A stretch of 64,000 nucleotides of DNA from Ralstonia insidiosa. Lineage in GTDB: Bacteria; Pseudomonadota; Gammaproteobacteria; Burkholderiales; Burkholderiaceae. Each line of letters starts with the position of its first letter. Position 1 is the first letter of the stretch. The position numbers and the translations under genes were made by a program. Shown piece by piece: positions 1-8,193 of the stretch. The notes below the pieces were generated by a model. The model was not told the DNA's origin and did no database searches. It saw only the letters and a list, made by a program, of their open reading frames with translations. The DNA lies in assembly GCF_008801405.1 (NCBI RefSeq), contig NZ_VZPV01000004.1, positions 62,001 through 126,000 of the forward strand, in the 5' to 3' direction.

Positions 1-234
1 ATGATCAAGCGCCTGGGCGGCAAGCGCTGGCAGTGGTTGCATCGGTTGGTGTACGTGACAGGCGTGCTGGGCATCCTGCACTACTGGTGGCACAAGTCCG
101 GCAAGCACGACTTTGCGGAGGTGTCGATCTACGCAGCGGTGATGGCGGTGTTGCTGGGGTTGCGCGTTTGGTGGGCATGGCGTGGCGCACGGCAAGGCGC
201 GATGGCGGCCGGCGCAATGCCGGCGCGTGATTGA
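1..234 (+). CDS. msrQ: MsrQ heme-binding membrane subunit, C-terminal part
   Basis: This is the C-terminal 77 residues of an MsrQ/YedZ-type ferric-reductase-like membrane protein; the gene begins upstream of the window, so the ATG at base 1 is probably internal. MsrQ is the inner-membrane heme b partner that passes electrons to the periplasmic methionine sulfoxide reductase MsrP. The visible part has the family pattern WQWLHRLVY...LHYWW, with histidines near residues 14 and 26, followed by a hydrophobic segment (about 43-58) and a short polar tail. A bidirectional terminator follows at once. The family call rests on the C-terminus alone. Confidence 0.75.
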   Translation: MIKRLGGKRWQWLHRLVYVTGVLGILHYWWHKSGKHDFAEVSIYAAVMAVLLGLRVWWAWRGARQGAMAAGAMPARD

Positions 235-249
235 CCGGCGCGGATCGCC

Positions 250-285
250 AAAGAAAAAGCCTCGCAACTGCGAGGCTTTTTCTTT
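250..285. terminator. Bidirectional terminator between msrQ and lysA
   Basis: A near-perfect inverted repeat (AAAGAAAAAGCCTCG / CGAGGCTTTTTCTTT, 6-base loop) has an A tract on its left and a T tract on its right. It can therefore end both the rightward msrQ transcript and the leftward lysA transcript. Confidence 0.85.
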
Positions 286-299
286 GCGGTGATGCTGCC

Positions 300-1559
300 T
301 TATGCCGGGAACAGATGCTCGCCGCGGATCTGGTCTTCAAAGCGCTCGCGCTCGCGCGCCAAGTGCACCTTGTCGCCATCCACGATGACTTCCGCCGCAC
401 GATTGCGCGTGTTGTAGTTCGAGCTCATCGTGAAGCCATACGCGCCGGCCGATAGGATTGCCAGCAAGTCGCCCGCCTGCACCGCCAGCGAACGATCGCG
501 GCCGAGCCAGTCGCCCGATTCGCACACCGGGCCGACCACGTCGTAGACGACCGGTGCGCTTTCACCTTCGCGCACCGCAACGATGTGGTGATACGCCTCG
601 TACATGGCCGGGCGGGCCAGGTCATTCATCGCCGCATCGACGATGCAGAAGTTCTTGCTGGCACCCGGCTTGAGGTATTCGACACGGGTGAGCAGCAGAC
701 CGGCGTTGCCCACCAGCGAGCGGCCCGGCTCGAACAGCACGGTGCGATCGCCAAAGCCGCGTTGCTCCACACGATCCAACAGCGTGCGTGCGAAGGCGGT
801 GATGTCCGGCGGCGTCTCGTCGGTGTAGGTGATGCCCAGGCCGCCGCCCACGTCGATGTGCGACAGGCGGATGCCTTCGGCATCAAGCTTGCTCACCACG
901 TCGAGCACCTTGTCCAGCGCGTCCAGGTATGGCGACACCTCGGTGATCTGCGAGCCGATATGGCAATCGATGCCGACCACATGCAGGTTGGGCATGGCGG
1001 CAGCGGCGCGGTAAGTCGGCAGCACTTCGTCAAAAGCCACGCCGAACTTGTTGCCCTTCAGGCCCGTCGAGATGTACGGGTGCGTCTTGGCATCCACGTC
1101 CGGGTTGATGCGCAGCGACACAGGCGCAGTCTTGCCCATCGATGCAGCCACATCGTTCAGGCGATGCAGCTCCGGGATCGACTCCACGTTGAAGCACGCC
1201 ACGCCGACTTCCAGCGCGAAGCGCATATCATCCGCGTTCTTGCCCACGCCCGAGAACACCACCTTCGAGGCCGACACGCCGGTGGCGAGTACGCGCTTGA
1301 GTTCGCCGGCCGAGACGATGTCAAAACCGGCGCCCAACTGCGCGAAGATTTGCAGGAGCGCAAGGTTCGAATTGGCCTTGACGGCGTAGTGCACATGCGC
1401 GTTGCGACCCTCGCACGCGGCGGCGTAGGCGCGATAGTTGGCTGTGAGCGCAGCGCGCGAATACACGTAGGTGGGCGTGCCGAACTGCGCGGCAATCGCG
1501 TCGAGCGCGACACCTTCGATCATCAGGGCGCCGTCCTGGCGGATCAGGGACTCGGACAT
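300..1559 (-). CDS. lysA: Diaminopimelate decarboxylase
   Basis: This 419-residue enzyme is the PLP-dependent, fold-type III decarboxylase that converts meso-diaminopimelate to L-lysine, the last step of lysine synthesis. The PLP-binding lysine is K61 in HYAVKANSN. HIGSQ, the glycine-rich GGGLGI loop, EPGRSLVGNAG (phosphate/PLP contacts) and CESGDWLG (the catalytic cysteine contributed across the dimer) are all present. Length is normal for the family. It lies downstream of lptM on the same strand with about 66 bases between them, so the two are probably co-transcribed. Confidence 0.96.
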   Translation of the reverse strand: MSESLIRQDGALMIEGVALDAIAAQFGTPTYVYSRAALTANYRAYAAACEGRNAHVHYAVKANSNLALLQIFAQLGAGFDIVSAGELKRVLATGVSASKVVFSGVGKNADDMRFALEVGVACFNVESIPELHRLNDVAASMGKTAPVSLRINPDVDAKTHPYISTGLKGNKFGVAFDEVLPTYRAAAAMPNLHVVGIDCHIGSQITEVSPYLDALDKVLDVVSKLDAEGIRLSHIDVGGGLGITYTDETPPDITAFARTLLDRVEQRGFGDRTVLFEPGRSLVGNAGLLLTRVEYLKPGASKNFCIVDAAMNDLARPAMYEAYHHIVAVREGESAPVVYDVVGPVCESGDWLGRDRSLAVQAGDLLAILSAGAYGFTMSSNYNTRNRAAEVIVDGDKVHLARERERFEDQIRGEHLFPA

Positions 1560-1625
1560 GGGTGGAGAGCAATCAAGGCGCTGCGTTGCATGAGGCAGGC
1601 AGCGCCGGTTGAAAAGAGAAACAGA

Positions 1626-1856
1626 TCAGCGGTTGGCGGGCACCGCGCTGGCGGCGTCTGTCGCAGGTTTGGCGCCAGGCACCGGCGGCTGCGGCACGGC
1701 GTTCGGTCCGGCGATGCCAGGGTCGGTTGTCTGGGGTGCAGTCGGTGCCTGGGGCACCTTGGGCATGTACAGCGGCCCGCGAATCCCGCAGCCGGATAGA
1801 CCTGCGGCCGTCAGGGTCAGGCCGACAGTGGCTACAATGGCGGCGATTCGTGTCAT
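1626..1856 (-). CDS. lptM: LptM/YifL-type small lipoprotein
   Basis: This 76-residue lipoprotein has a short hydrophobic signal ending in a lipobox (LSGC, cysteine 23) followed by GIRGPLYMP, which matches the CG.KGPLY signature of LptM (formerly YifL). LptM assists oxidative maturation of the LptD-LptE lipopolysaccharide translocon in the outer membrane. The rest is a Pro/Ala-rich, probably disordered tail. I chose the ATG at 1856 because it places the signal peptide at the N-terminus; the open frame extends further upstream without coding character. The order lptM-lysA divergent from cyaY is common in this group. Confidence 0.85.
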   Translation of the reverse strand: MTRIAAIVATVGLTLTAAGLSGCGIRGPLYMPKVPQAPTAPQTTDPGIAGPNAVPQPPVPGAKPATDAASAVPANR

Positions 1857-1982
1857 CGGATGGTGGTGCGGAAAAGAGCCACAAGGGTGCAACCTTGCGG
1901 CAATCAGAGTCACATGGGGCGAGGCGCCAAACGGTCGAAAAAGGCCGCGATGCCGCGCCCGCGCAAGATTTTGGAGTGTAGC

Positions 1983-2324
1983 ATGCCCCCCCTGACCGAA
2001 TCGGAGTTCCTGGCGCTGGCCGACGCGGAGCTTTCCCGCATCGAAAGCATCGTCGAGATTGCTGCTGACGAAGCTGACGCCGACATCGAAGTCAGCCGTG
2101 TTGGCAACGTGCTGACGCTGGAATTCGACGATGGCTCCAAGATCATCGTCAACAGCCAGGCGCCGATGCAGGAACTGTGGGTGGCCGCACGTGCCGGCGG
2201 ATTCCACTTCCGCCACACCGACAGCCGCTGGACAGACACCCGCAGCGGCGAAGAACTCTACGTTGCCCTGTCGCGCTATGTCAGTCAGCAGTGCGAAGTG
2301 GATGTGACGCTGGCGGCCAACTGA
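1983..2324 (+). CDS. cyaY: Frataxin-like iron-binding protein CyaY
   Basis: This 113-residue frataxin homologue modulates the IscS/IscU iron-sulfur cluster machinery and binds iron through an acidic helix. The N-terminal helix is rich in Asp and Glu (roughly residues 3-35). VGNVLTLEFDDGSKIIVNSQAPMQELWVAARAGGFHF is the characteristic beta-sheet region. I chose the ATG at 1983 because it gives the usual family N-terminus; the open frame extends upstream to 1860 but that part is not frataxin-like. It is divergent from lptM-lysA and ends just before a terminator. Confidence 0.93.
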   Translation: MPPLTESEFLALADAELSRIESIVEIAADEADADIEVSRVGNVLTLEFDDGSKIIVNSQAPMQELWVAARAGGFHFRHTDSRWTDTRSGEELYVALSRYVSQQCEVDVTLAAN

Positions 2325-2353
2325 CCGCCACGCCCATCCGCCGTGCAAAAGAG

Positions 2354-2378
2354 AAGCCGCCCCGAAGGGCGGCTTTTT
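2354..2378 (+). terminator. Intrinsic terminator after cyaY
   Basis: The stem AAGCCGCCC / GGGCGGCTT with a CGAA-type loop is followed by five T residues. It lies between the convergent cyaY and mrcA genes. Confidence 0.8.
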
Positions 2379-2393
2379 CGTTGGCGATGAAGC

Positions 2394-4817
2394 TCAGTTA
2401 CCGCGGAACATGTCGAGAATCTTTTGCTTCTCCTGTTCCGGCGTCGGCGCCAGGCTGCCGCCCGGCTGCGGCTGGTCGCCGCCTGGTGCCGAGGCAGGGC
2501 CAGCGGCGCCCGGCATTGCATCGCCCAGACCCACCGAGGCAATGCCCTGACCGTTGGCGTATTCCTCGTAGGCCCAGTCGCCGGCCATTTGCACCACACC
2601 TTCGGGCGGCTGGCGATCTGTCTCGGGCTGACCCTTGAGGGCATAGCTCATGTAGTTGATCCAGATCGGCAAGGCCAGGCCGCCGCCGGTTTCGCGGTCA
2701 CCCAGGCTGCGCGGGTTGTCGTAGCCCATCCAGGCCACGCCGACCAGCTTGGGCGTATAGCCGCAGAACCACGCGTCGAACGAGTCGTTGGTGGTGCCGG
2801 TCTTGCCGGCCATGTCGTTGCGGCCCAGCTTGGCCTTGGCCTGATAGCCCGTGCCGTTCGATACCACACTGCGCAGCAGCGAGTCCATGATGAAGTCGTT
2901 GCGTGGGTCGATCACGCGCACGGCGTCCTTGGCGGCCGTCATCGGGTGCGTTTGCTGGATGACCGTGCCGCGTGCATCGACCACGCGATCAATGATGTAC
3001 GGGTTGACGCGGTAGCCCCCGTTGGCGAACACCGAATACGCGCCGGCCATCTGCAGGATCGTCACCGAGCCCGCGCCCAGCGCCATCGGCAGGTAGGCGG
3101 GGTGCTTGTCCGCCTCGAAACCGAAGCGCGTGATGTATTGCTGCGCGTACTGCGTACCAATGGTGCGCAGGATCCGCACGGACACGAGGTTCTTCGACTT
3201 CTGCAGCGCGCGGCGCATCGTCATCGGGCCGTCGTAGCCGCCGCCGTAGTTCTTCGGCTCCCACACCTGGCCGCCGGTGTCGCCCGTCGGGATCGACAGC
3301 GGCGCATCGTTGATCACCGTGGATGGCGAGAAGCCCTTGTCCACCGCCGCCGAGTAGATGAACGGCTTGAAGCTCGAACCCGGCTGGCGCCACGCTTGCG
3401 TGACGTGGTTGAACTTGCTGCGGTTGAAGTCAAAACCGCCGACCATCGAATAGATCGCGCCTGTCTGCGGGTCCAGCGAGACAAAGCCCGAGGCCACCTC
3501 CGGCAACTGCGTGATCGACCACTTCTGTGTCTTCGTGTCTTGAGTCACGCGAATGACCGCGCCCGCACGCAGCTTGATCTTTGGCTGCGCATTGGCCGAC
3601 AGCGCAGCCTGTGCGAATTTCAGGCCATCGCCCGCCAGATCGATCGTTTCGCCCGACAGCATCGTCGCGCGCACCAGCTTCGGCGCCACACTCACCACCA
3701 CGGCCGATTGCAGATCGTCGCTGCTCGGGTGCTCGAGCAGGGCATCGTCGATGGCCTGTTCGCGGTCATCCGCGTCGGCCGGCAGGTCAATGAAGGCCTC
3801 GGGGCCGCGGTAGCCGTGACGGCGCTCGTAGTCGAGGATGCCGCGACGCACCGATTGATAGGCCACGTCCTGATCGCCCTTGCGCAGCGTCGTATAGACG
3901 TTCAGGCCGCGCGTGTAGGTCTCTTCGCGGTATTGCGCATACATGAGCTGGCGCACCATTTCCGCCACGTACTCGGCGTGCACATCGAATTCATGACCTT
4001 CGCTGCGCACCGGCAGTTGCTCGTTGATGGCCTGGGTGTACTGCTCCGGCGTGATGTAGTGCAGGTCGCGCATGCGCTGCAGGATGTACTCCTGGCGCAC
4101 CTTGGCGCGCTTCGGGTTCACCACCGGGTTGTACGCCGACGGCGCTTTGGGCAGACCGGCCAGCATGGCGGCCTCGGCCAGGGTAATGTCCCTGATGTTC
4201 TTGCCAAAATAGATCTGTTCGGCGCTGGCAAAGCCGTACGCGCGCTGGCCGAGGTAGATCTGGTTCATATAAAGCTCGAGGATCTGGTCCTTGCTCAGGC
4301 TGGCTTCGATCTTGTACGAGAGCAGCATCTCGTAGATCTTGCGCGTGAACGTCTTCTCGCTCGAGAGGAAGAAGTTGCGCGCCACCTGCATGGTGATAGT
4401 CGACGCGCCCTGCGACAGGCCGCCGTGCAGGTTGGCCAAGCCAGCGCGCAGTACGCCAACGAAGTCCACGCCGCCGTGCTCGTAGAAGCGATCGTCCTCG
4501 ATGGCGAGCACCGCGCGTTTCATCACGTCGGGGATCTGCGCAATCGGCACGAAGCTGCGGCGTTCCTCGCCGAACTCGCCGATCAGGACGTTGTCCGCGG
4601 TGTAGACGCGCAGCGGAATCTTCGGCCGGTAATCGGTGATGACGTCGAGCGACGGCAGGTTTGGCGCGGCCACCAGCAGGGCATAACCCACCAGCAGCGC
4701 CCCGACGACCCCCATGGCAACGAACAGGCCGAACATCCAGAGGAGCAGACGCGCCCACAGCGGGCGGCGGGCTTTGGGCGGCTTGGGCGAAGCTGGGGTG
4801 GTTTGGGCAGTAGCCAT
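2394..4817 (-). CDS. mrcA: Bifunctional penicillin-binding protein 1A
   Basis: This 807-residue class A penicillin-binding protein polymerises and crosslinks peptidoglycan in the periplasm. It has a short cytoplasmic tail, one membrane anchor (about residues 22-50), and a GT51 glycosyltransferase domain with the catalytic glutamate in EDDRFYEHGG (E107) and STITMQVARN. An OB-like insert follows. The transpeptidase domain carries the SxxK serine in PGSSFKPFIYSA, the SxN motif in KSKNLVSVR and the KTG motif in GKTGTTNDSFDAWF. The C-terminus is a Pro/Gly-rich tail. It is divergent from the pil operon, as in other proteobacteria. Confidence 0.96.
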   Translation of the reverse strand: MATAQTTPASPKPPKARRPLWARLLLWMFGLFVAMGVVGALLVGYALLVAAPNLPSLDVITDYRPKIPLRVYTADNVLIGEFGEERRSFVPIAQIPDVMKRAVLAIEDDRFYEHGGVDFVGVLRAGLANLHGGLSQGASTITMQVARNFFLSSEKTFTRKIYEMLLSYKIEASLSKDQILELYMNQIYLGQRAYGFASAEQIYFGKNIRDITLAEAAMLAGLPKAPSAYNPVVNPKRAKVRQEYILQRMRDLHYITPEQYTQAINEQLPVRSEGHEFDVHAEYVAEMVRQLMYAQYREETYTRGLNVYTTLRKGDQDVAYQSVRRGILDYERRHGYRGPEAFIDLPADADDREQAIDDALLEHPSSDDLQSAVVVSVAPKLVRATMLSGETIDLAGDGLKFAQAALSANAQPKIKLRAGAVIRVTQDTKTQKWSITQLPEVASGFVSLDPQTGAIYSMVGGFDFNRSKFNHVTQAWRQPGSSFKPFIYSAAVDKGFSPSTVINDAPLSIPTGDTGGQVWEPKNYGGGYDGPMTMRRALQKSKNLVSVRILRTIGTQYAQQYITRFGFEADKHPAYLPMALGAGSVTILQMAGAYSVFANGGYRVNPYIIDRVVDARGTVIQQTHPMTAAKDAVRVIDPRNDFIMDSLLRSVVSNGTGYQAKAKLGRNDMAGKTGTTNDSFDAWFCGYTPKLVGVAWMGYDNPRSLGDRETGGGLALPIWINYMSYALKGQPETDRQPPEGVVQMAGDWAYEEYANGQGIASVGLGDAMPGAAGPASAPGGDQPQPGGSLAPTPEQEKQKILDMFRGN

Positions 4818-5254
4818 TACAGGTGGGCACCGGGGGTGTCAGTCAGCGTGGCGGGGATTATATCTTCGGGACCCATGGGGTCCGCCCGATGAGGGGGTAA
4901 CAGCGCGTAACGGCTGTCACGACTGCAGCGTGTGCTGCACTCGGGTGGCGTATCCGGCACCGCGTGCGCGCGGATTGTGCGCCTGCGTTAGCCTGATTCA
5001 AGGCGGAGAAGAATCCGCCGTTAGAAGTAGACGAAGCGGAAAGCAAGTCAGACGAAAGGGGTATCCCTCGATCGTGGGGTTTTGACAACGCTTTACGAAT
5101 CGGCACCTGCGAAATGCACTGCGGTCCGCCGGAGCGTTTGCCTGTTCTAAAGGATTTTGTGAGAATCCAGCAGCAAATCCATGCAGGCTATGGCGCACGT
5201 TGGACGTGGAGCGGGCGCCAGGGTTCAAAAATATATAAACGGTGGGGTGTCTCT
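4818..5254. other. mrcA-pilM divergent intergenic region
   Basis: This 437-base region has no supportable gene. It holds a perfect 6-bp hairpin (GGCGGA / TCCGCC, about 5001-5018), a TTGACA at 5082-5087 without a good -10 partner, and the candidate pilM promoter listed separately. Small open frames here lack ribosome-binding sites and coding bias. Confidence 0.5.
5138..5166 (+). promoter_or_regulatory. Candidate sigma-70 promoter for pilM
   Basis: TTGCCT (5138-5143) and GAGAAT (5161-5166) are separated by 17 bases. The -10 element is only a partial match, so this is tentative. It would give a leader of about 80 bases before the pilM start. Confidence 0.35.
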
Positions 5255-6340
5255 GTGCGACGGGGTTTGTTGTCCGGCCTGCTGCGCCGCAATATCGTCG
5301 GGATTGATATCGGGTCTTCCAGCGTCAAAGTGGTGGAGCTATCCGCCAATGGCAAGCAGGGGGATTTCCGTCTCGAGAAATGCGCTAGCGAGCTCATTGA
5401 ACGCAGTGCCGTCGCGGACGGCAATCTGGTCAATATCGACGCGGTGGGCAGCGCACTCAAGCGCGCCATCGCCAAGGCAGGCATCCGCAGCAAGGATGCG
5501 GTACTGGCCATTCCGTCCAGCCTGACGGAATCACAAACCGTCAGCCTGCCCGACAACCTGACCGAAGACGAGCTCTTCGTGCAGGTCGAGAGCGAGGCCA
5601 ACCGGCTGTTTCCGCCCTCGCAGAACGTCAATTTCGACTATGTCGTGATCGGCCCGTCCGAAACCGAGGGCGGGGTCGGTGTGCGCGTGACGGCAACGGT
5701 GTCCGAGCGTGTGACCGAGCGCGTGACCGCTGCCGAGATGGCAGGCCTCAAGCCGATCGTCATGGACGTGGAAGAAAACGCCATCCAGCGCGCCATGACC
5801 CACATGCTGGCGGTCAAGCATGACGCCACCGAAACCGAGATGCGCGACATGCCCGTGGTGGCGATGTTTCATCTGGGCGGCGCCCGCTCGCACGCACTGT
5901 TCTATCAAGGTTGGAAGGAACTGTACGAGCAACCGCTTTCTGGCTCGGGTGACCAACTCACACAGAGCATCTCGCGCTTGTTCTCGCTCGACCTGCTCAA
6001 GGCCGAGGTAAAGAAACGCAAGAACACGCTGCCCGACGAATACCGCAGCCAACTGCTCAAGCCGTCGCTGGAGACGCTGGCGATGGAAATCAGCCAGGCC
6101 ATCCAGAACTTCATGTCGACCTCGAGCGTTGGCCGGGTCGATGAGATCGTGCTCTCGGGCGGCCATGCATCCCTGCTGGGCGTGCAGACCGCCATTCAGC
6201 AGCAGACGCAGATCAACACGACGCTGGCCAACCCGTTTGCCAACATGGGTGCGGCCAAGAACGTCAACGCGCGCTATCTGCAACGCGATCTGCCGGCGTA
6301 CATCGTCAGCGCGGGCCTGGCCCTGCGCGGGCTGCAATAA
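5255..6340 (+). CDS. pilM: Type IV pilus inner-membrane platform protein PilM
   Basis: This 361-residue actin-like (FtsA-fold) cytoplasmic ATP-binding protein binds the N-terminus of PilN and links the pilus alignment complex to the motor. The phosphate-1 loop GIDIGSSSVKVVEL is close to the N-terminus, and LSGGHASLLGV forms the second nucleotide-binding segment. I chose the GTG at 5255 because GGTGGGG at 5241-5247 is a good ribosome-binding site and the resulting start agrees with usual PilM length. The open frame extends back to 5114. It is the first gene of pilMNOPQ. Confidence 0.93.
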   Translation: MRRGLLSGLLRRNIVGIDIGSSSVKVVELSANGKQGDFRLEKCASELIERSAVADGNLVNIDAVGSALKRAIAKAGIRSKDAVLAIPSSLTESQTVSLPDNLTEDELFVQVESEANRLFPPSQNVNFDYVVIGPSETEGGVGVRVTATVSERVTERVTAAEMAGLKPIVMDVEENAIQRAMTHMLAVKHDATETEMRDMPVVAMFHLGGARSHALFYQGWKELYEQPLSGSGDQLTQSISRLFSLDLLKAEVKKRKNTLPDEYRSQLLKPSLETLAMEISQAIQNFMSTSSVGRVDEIVLSGGHASLLGVQTAIQQQTQINTTLANPFANMGAAKNVNARYLQRDLPAYIVSAGLALRGLQ

Positions 6341-6350
6341 GGAGCGGGCG

Positions 6351-6989
6351 ATGGCCAATGAAAGCGCGAATGCCGTGAATGCGCTCCCGAGCGTCAACCT
6401 GCTGCCGTATCACGCCGAGCGGCGTGCGGACAAGCGCAAGAAAGTCTTCATGAGCCTAGGCGGCGCGGCCGTCGCGGGCGCCGTGGTGGTGTTTCTGGGC
6501 GGCATGGTGATCGATCACCAGACCGAAGAGGCGCAGCGCATCAACGATGTTCTCACGCAGAAGAACGCGGAGATGGACAAGCAGATCGTTGAGGTGAACA
6601 CGCTCAAGAAAGACATCGAAGACCTGCTACAGCGTCAGCAGGCTGTCGAGAGCCTGCAGAACGAACGCAACCGCCCGGTGCAGTTGCTCGAGGAGCTGGT
6701 GCGCCAAGTGCCGGAAGGTGTCTACCTGACCTCGCTCAAGCAGGATGGTGACAAGTTCACGATTTCCGGCGTGGCGCAGTCCAACGAACGCGTGTCGGAT
6801 CTGCTGCGCAACCTGGGCGCGGTGCCCTGGCTTGACCGTGCTGAACTGGGGGAGTCCGTCGCCACCACGATGACGAACAACCTGAAGGAGCAGCGTCGTC
6901 TGTTCAATTTCACCGTCCGTTTCCAGTGGAAGGCTGAGGTGGCAACGCCCGCCAAGCCAGGAGCGGCCGGCGCAGGGGCAGGGAAATAA
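6351..6989 (+). CDS. pilN: Type IV pilus assembly protein PilN
   Basis: This 212-residue bitopic inner-membrane protein has a short cytoplasmic segment carrying the PilM-binding motif VNLLPYHAERR. One membrane helix follows (about residues 32-52), then a periplasmic coiled coil (roughly 60-105) and a ferredoxin-like domain that pairs with PilO. The start at 6351 has GGAG upstream and lies 10 bases after the pilM stop. It works in the PilMNOP complex that aligns the PilQ secretin with the inner-membrane machinery. Confidence 0.94.
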   Translation: MANESANAVNALPSVNLLPYHAERRADKRKKVFMSLGGAAVAGAVVVFLGGMVIDHQTEEAQRINDVLTQKNAEMDKQIVEVNTLKKDIEDLLQRQQAVESLQNERNRPVQLLEELVRQVPEGVYLTSLKQDGDKFTISGVAQSNERVSDLLRNLGAVPWLDRAELGESVATTMTNNLKEQRRLFNFTVRFQWKAEVATPAKPGAAGAGAGK

Positions 6990-6991
6990 TC

Positions 6992-7651
6992 ATGGCGCTC
7001 TCGACCGAAATTTCGCTGGAAGACCTGGTCAGCCAGTTCCGTGGACTGAACCTGAACGAGCCTGAAACGTGGCCGATCGCGCCGCGCATCCTGTTCATGA
7101 TCCTGGCCGCCGTGCTCGTGATCGTGCTGGGCTGGCAGTTCTACTGGAGTGGCAAGTTCGACGAGCGCGATGCCAAGCGCACCGAGCAAGAGCAACTGAA
7201 GTCTGCCTACCAGAGCAAGCTCGCTCAGGTGGTGAACCTCGAGGCACTGCGCAAGCAGAAGGCAGAGGTGGAGCAGCGCGTTGCCAAGCTCGAACTGCAA
7301 CTGCCCAACAAGACCGAGATGGATGCGCTGCTGGCCGACGTCAACCACGCCGGTATCGCGCGTGGGCTGACATTCGATCTGTTCCGCCCGTCCGCCGCTG
7401 TGGTTAAACCGTACTACGCCGAGATCCCCGTCGCCGTGAAGGTGAATGGCCGCTACCACGACATGGCACTGTTTGCTGCCGATGTGGCTGCACTGTCGCG
7501 GATCGTCACGCTCCAGAACATCGCACTGACGGGCAACAAAGACGGTGGCATGGTGATGGAAGCGCGCGCAGAAGCGTATCGCGCGCTCGATCCGGACGAG
7601 CAGGCTGCTCAGCGCAAGGCCAACGCAGCCGCCAAGGGAGGCGCCAAATGA
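6992..7651 (+). CDS. pilO: Type IV pilus assembly protein PilO
   Basis: This 219-residue bitopic protein has a membrane helix near residues 33-52, a periplasmic coiled coil and a C-terminal ferredoxin-like domain. It heterodimerises with PilN and contacts the lipoprotein PilP. It begins two bases after the pilN stop and overlaps pilP by an ATGA junction, which points to translational coupling. Length and domain order are normal for the family. Confidence 0.94.
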   Translation: MALSTEISLEDLVSQFRGLNLNEPETWPIAPRILFMILAAVLVIVLGWQFYWSGKFDERDAKRTEQEQLKSAYQSKLAQVVNLEALRKQKAEVEQRVAKLELQLPNKTEMDALLADVNHAGIARGLTFDLFRPSAAVVKPYYAEIPVAVKVNGRYHDMALFAADVAALSRIVTLQNIALTGNKDGGMVMEARAEAYRALDPDEQAAQRKANAAAKGGAK

Positions 7652-8193
7652 GGGGCCAGACCATGAGCCGCCGCCGGATGCCGCGCCTCGCGCGTATCGC
7701 CCCGCTGTGCCTGGTTGTTGTGCTGGGTGCCTGCGGCGCGAACGCCGATGACGAATTGCAGCAGTGGATGCAGCAGGCGCGCAACAACGTCAGCACAAAG
7801 CTGGCACCCCTGCCGGAACCCAAACCTTACGCGCCGCGTGAATACACGACCACCAAGCAGACTGACCCGTTCAGCGTGCAGAAGGTGGCGGAACTTTCGC
7901 GCGCGCAAAACGAATCGCCAGAACCGAACCGCCGTCGCGAGCCGCTGGAAGACTATCCGCTGGAAGCCTTCAAGCTGCTCGGGACGATGAAGCGCAATGG
8001 CGAAACGGAAGGCGTCGTGTCTGTCGGGGACAAGACGCAACACGTGCATGTGGGGCAGTACATCGGACAAAACTATGGTCGTATCGTCCGCATCGGCGAT
8101 CAGGAACTCACCCTGCGAGAGCTGGTGCGCGAAGGCACGACCGAATGGAAAGAAAAAATGACTACCCTGAAAGTTCAGGAGGGCGCGCAATGA
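7648..8193 (+). CDS. pilP: Type IV pilus lipoprotein PilP
   Basis: This 181-residue inner-membrane lipoprotein has a signal peptide and the lipobox VLGAC. A proline-rich linker follows, then a C-terminal beta-sandwich (about residues 100-175, YPLEAFKLLGTMKRNGETEGVV...) that binds the N0 domain of PilQ. It connects the PilNO heterodimer to the secretin. It overlaps pilO at its start and pilQ at its end, both by ATGA. Confidence 0.93.
   Translation: MRGQTMSRRRMPRLARIAPLCLVVVLGACGANADDELQQWMQQARNNVSTKLAPLPEPKPYAPREYTTTKQTDPFSVQKVAELSRAQNESPEPNRRREPLEDYPLEAFKLLGTMKRNGETEGVVSVGDKTQHVHVGQYIGQNYGRIVRIGDQELTLRELVREGTTEWKEKMTTLKVQEGAQ

Noticed and set aside
585..1799. A 404-codon plus-strand frame opposite lysA, and similar long frames opposite mrcA (2424-4892) and gltD (20863-22533)
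   Set aside because: All are antisense shadows of clearly functional genes, with no ribosome-binding sites or recognisable domains.
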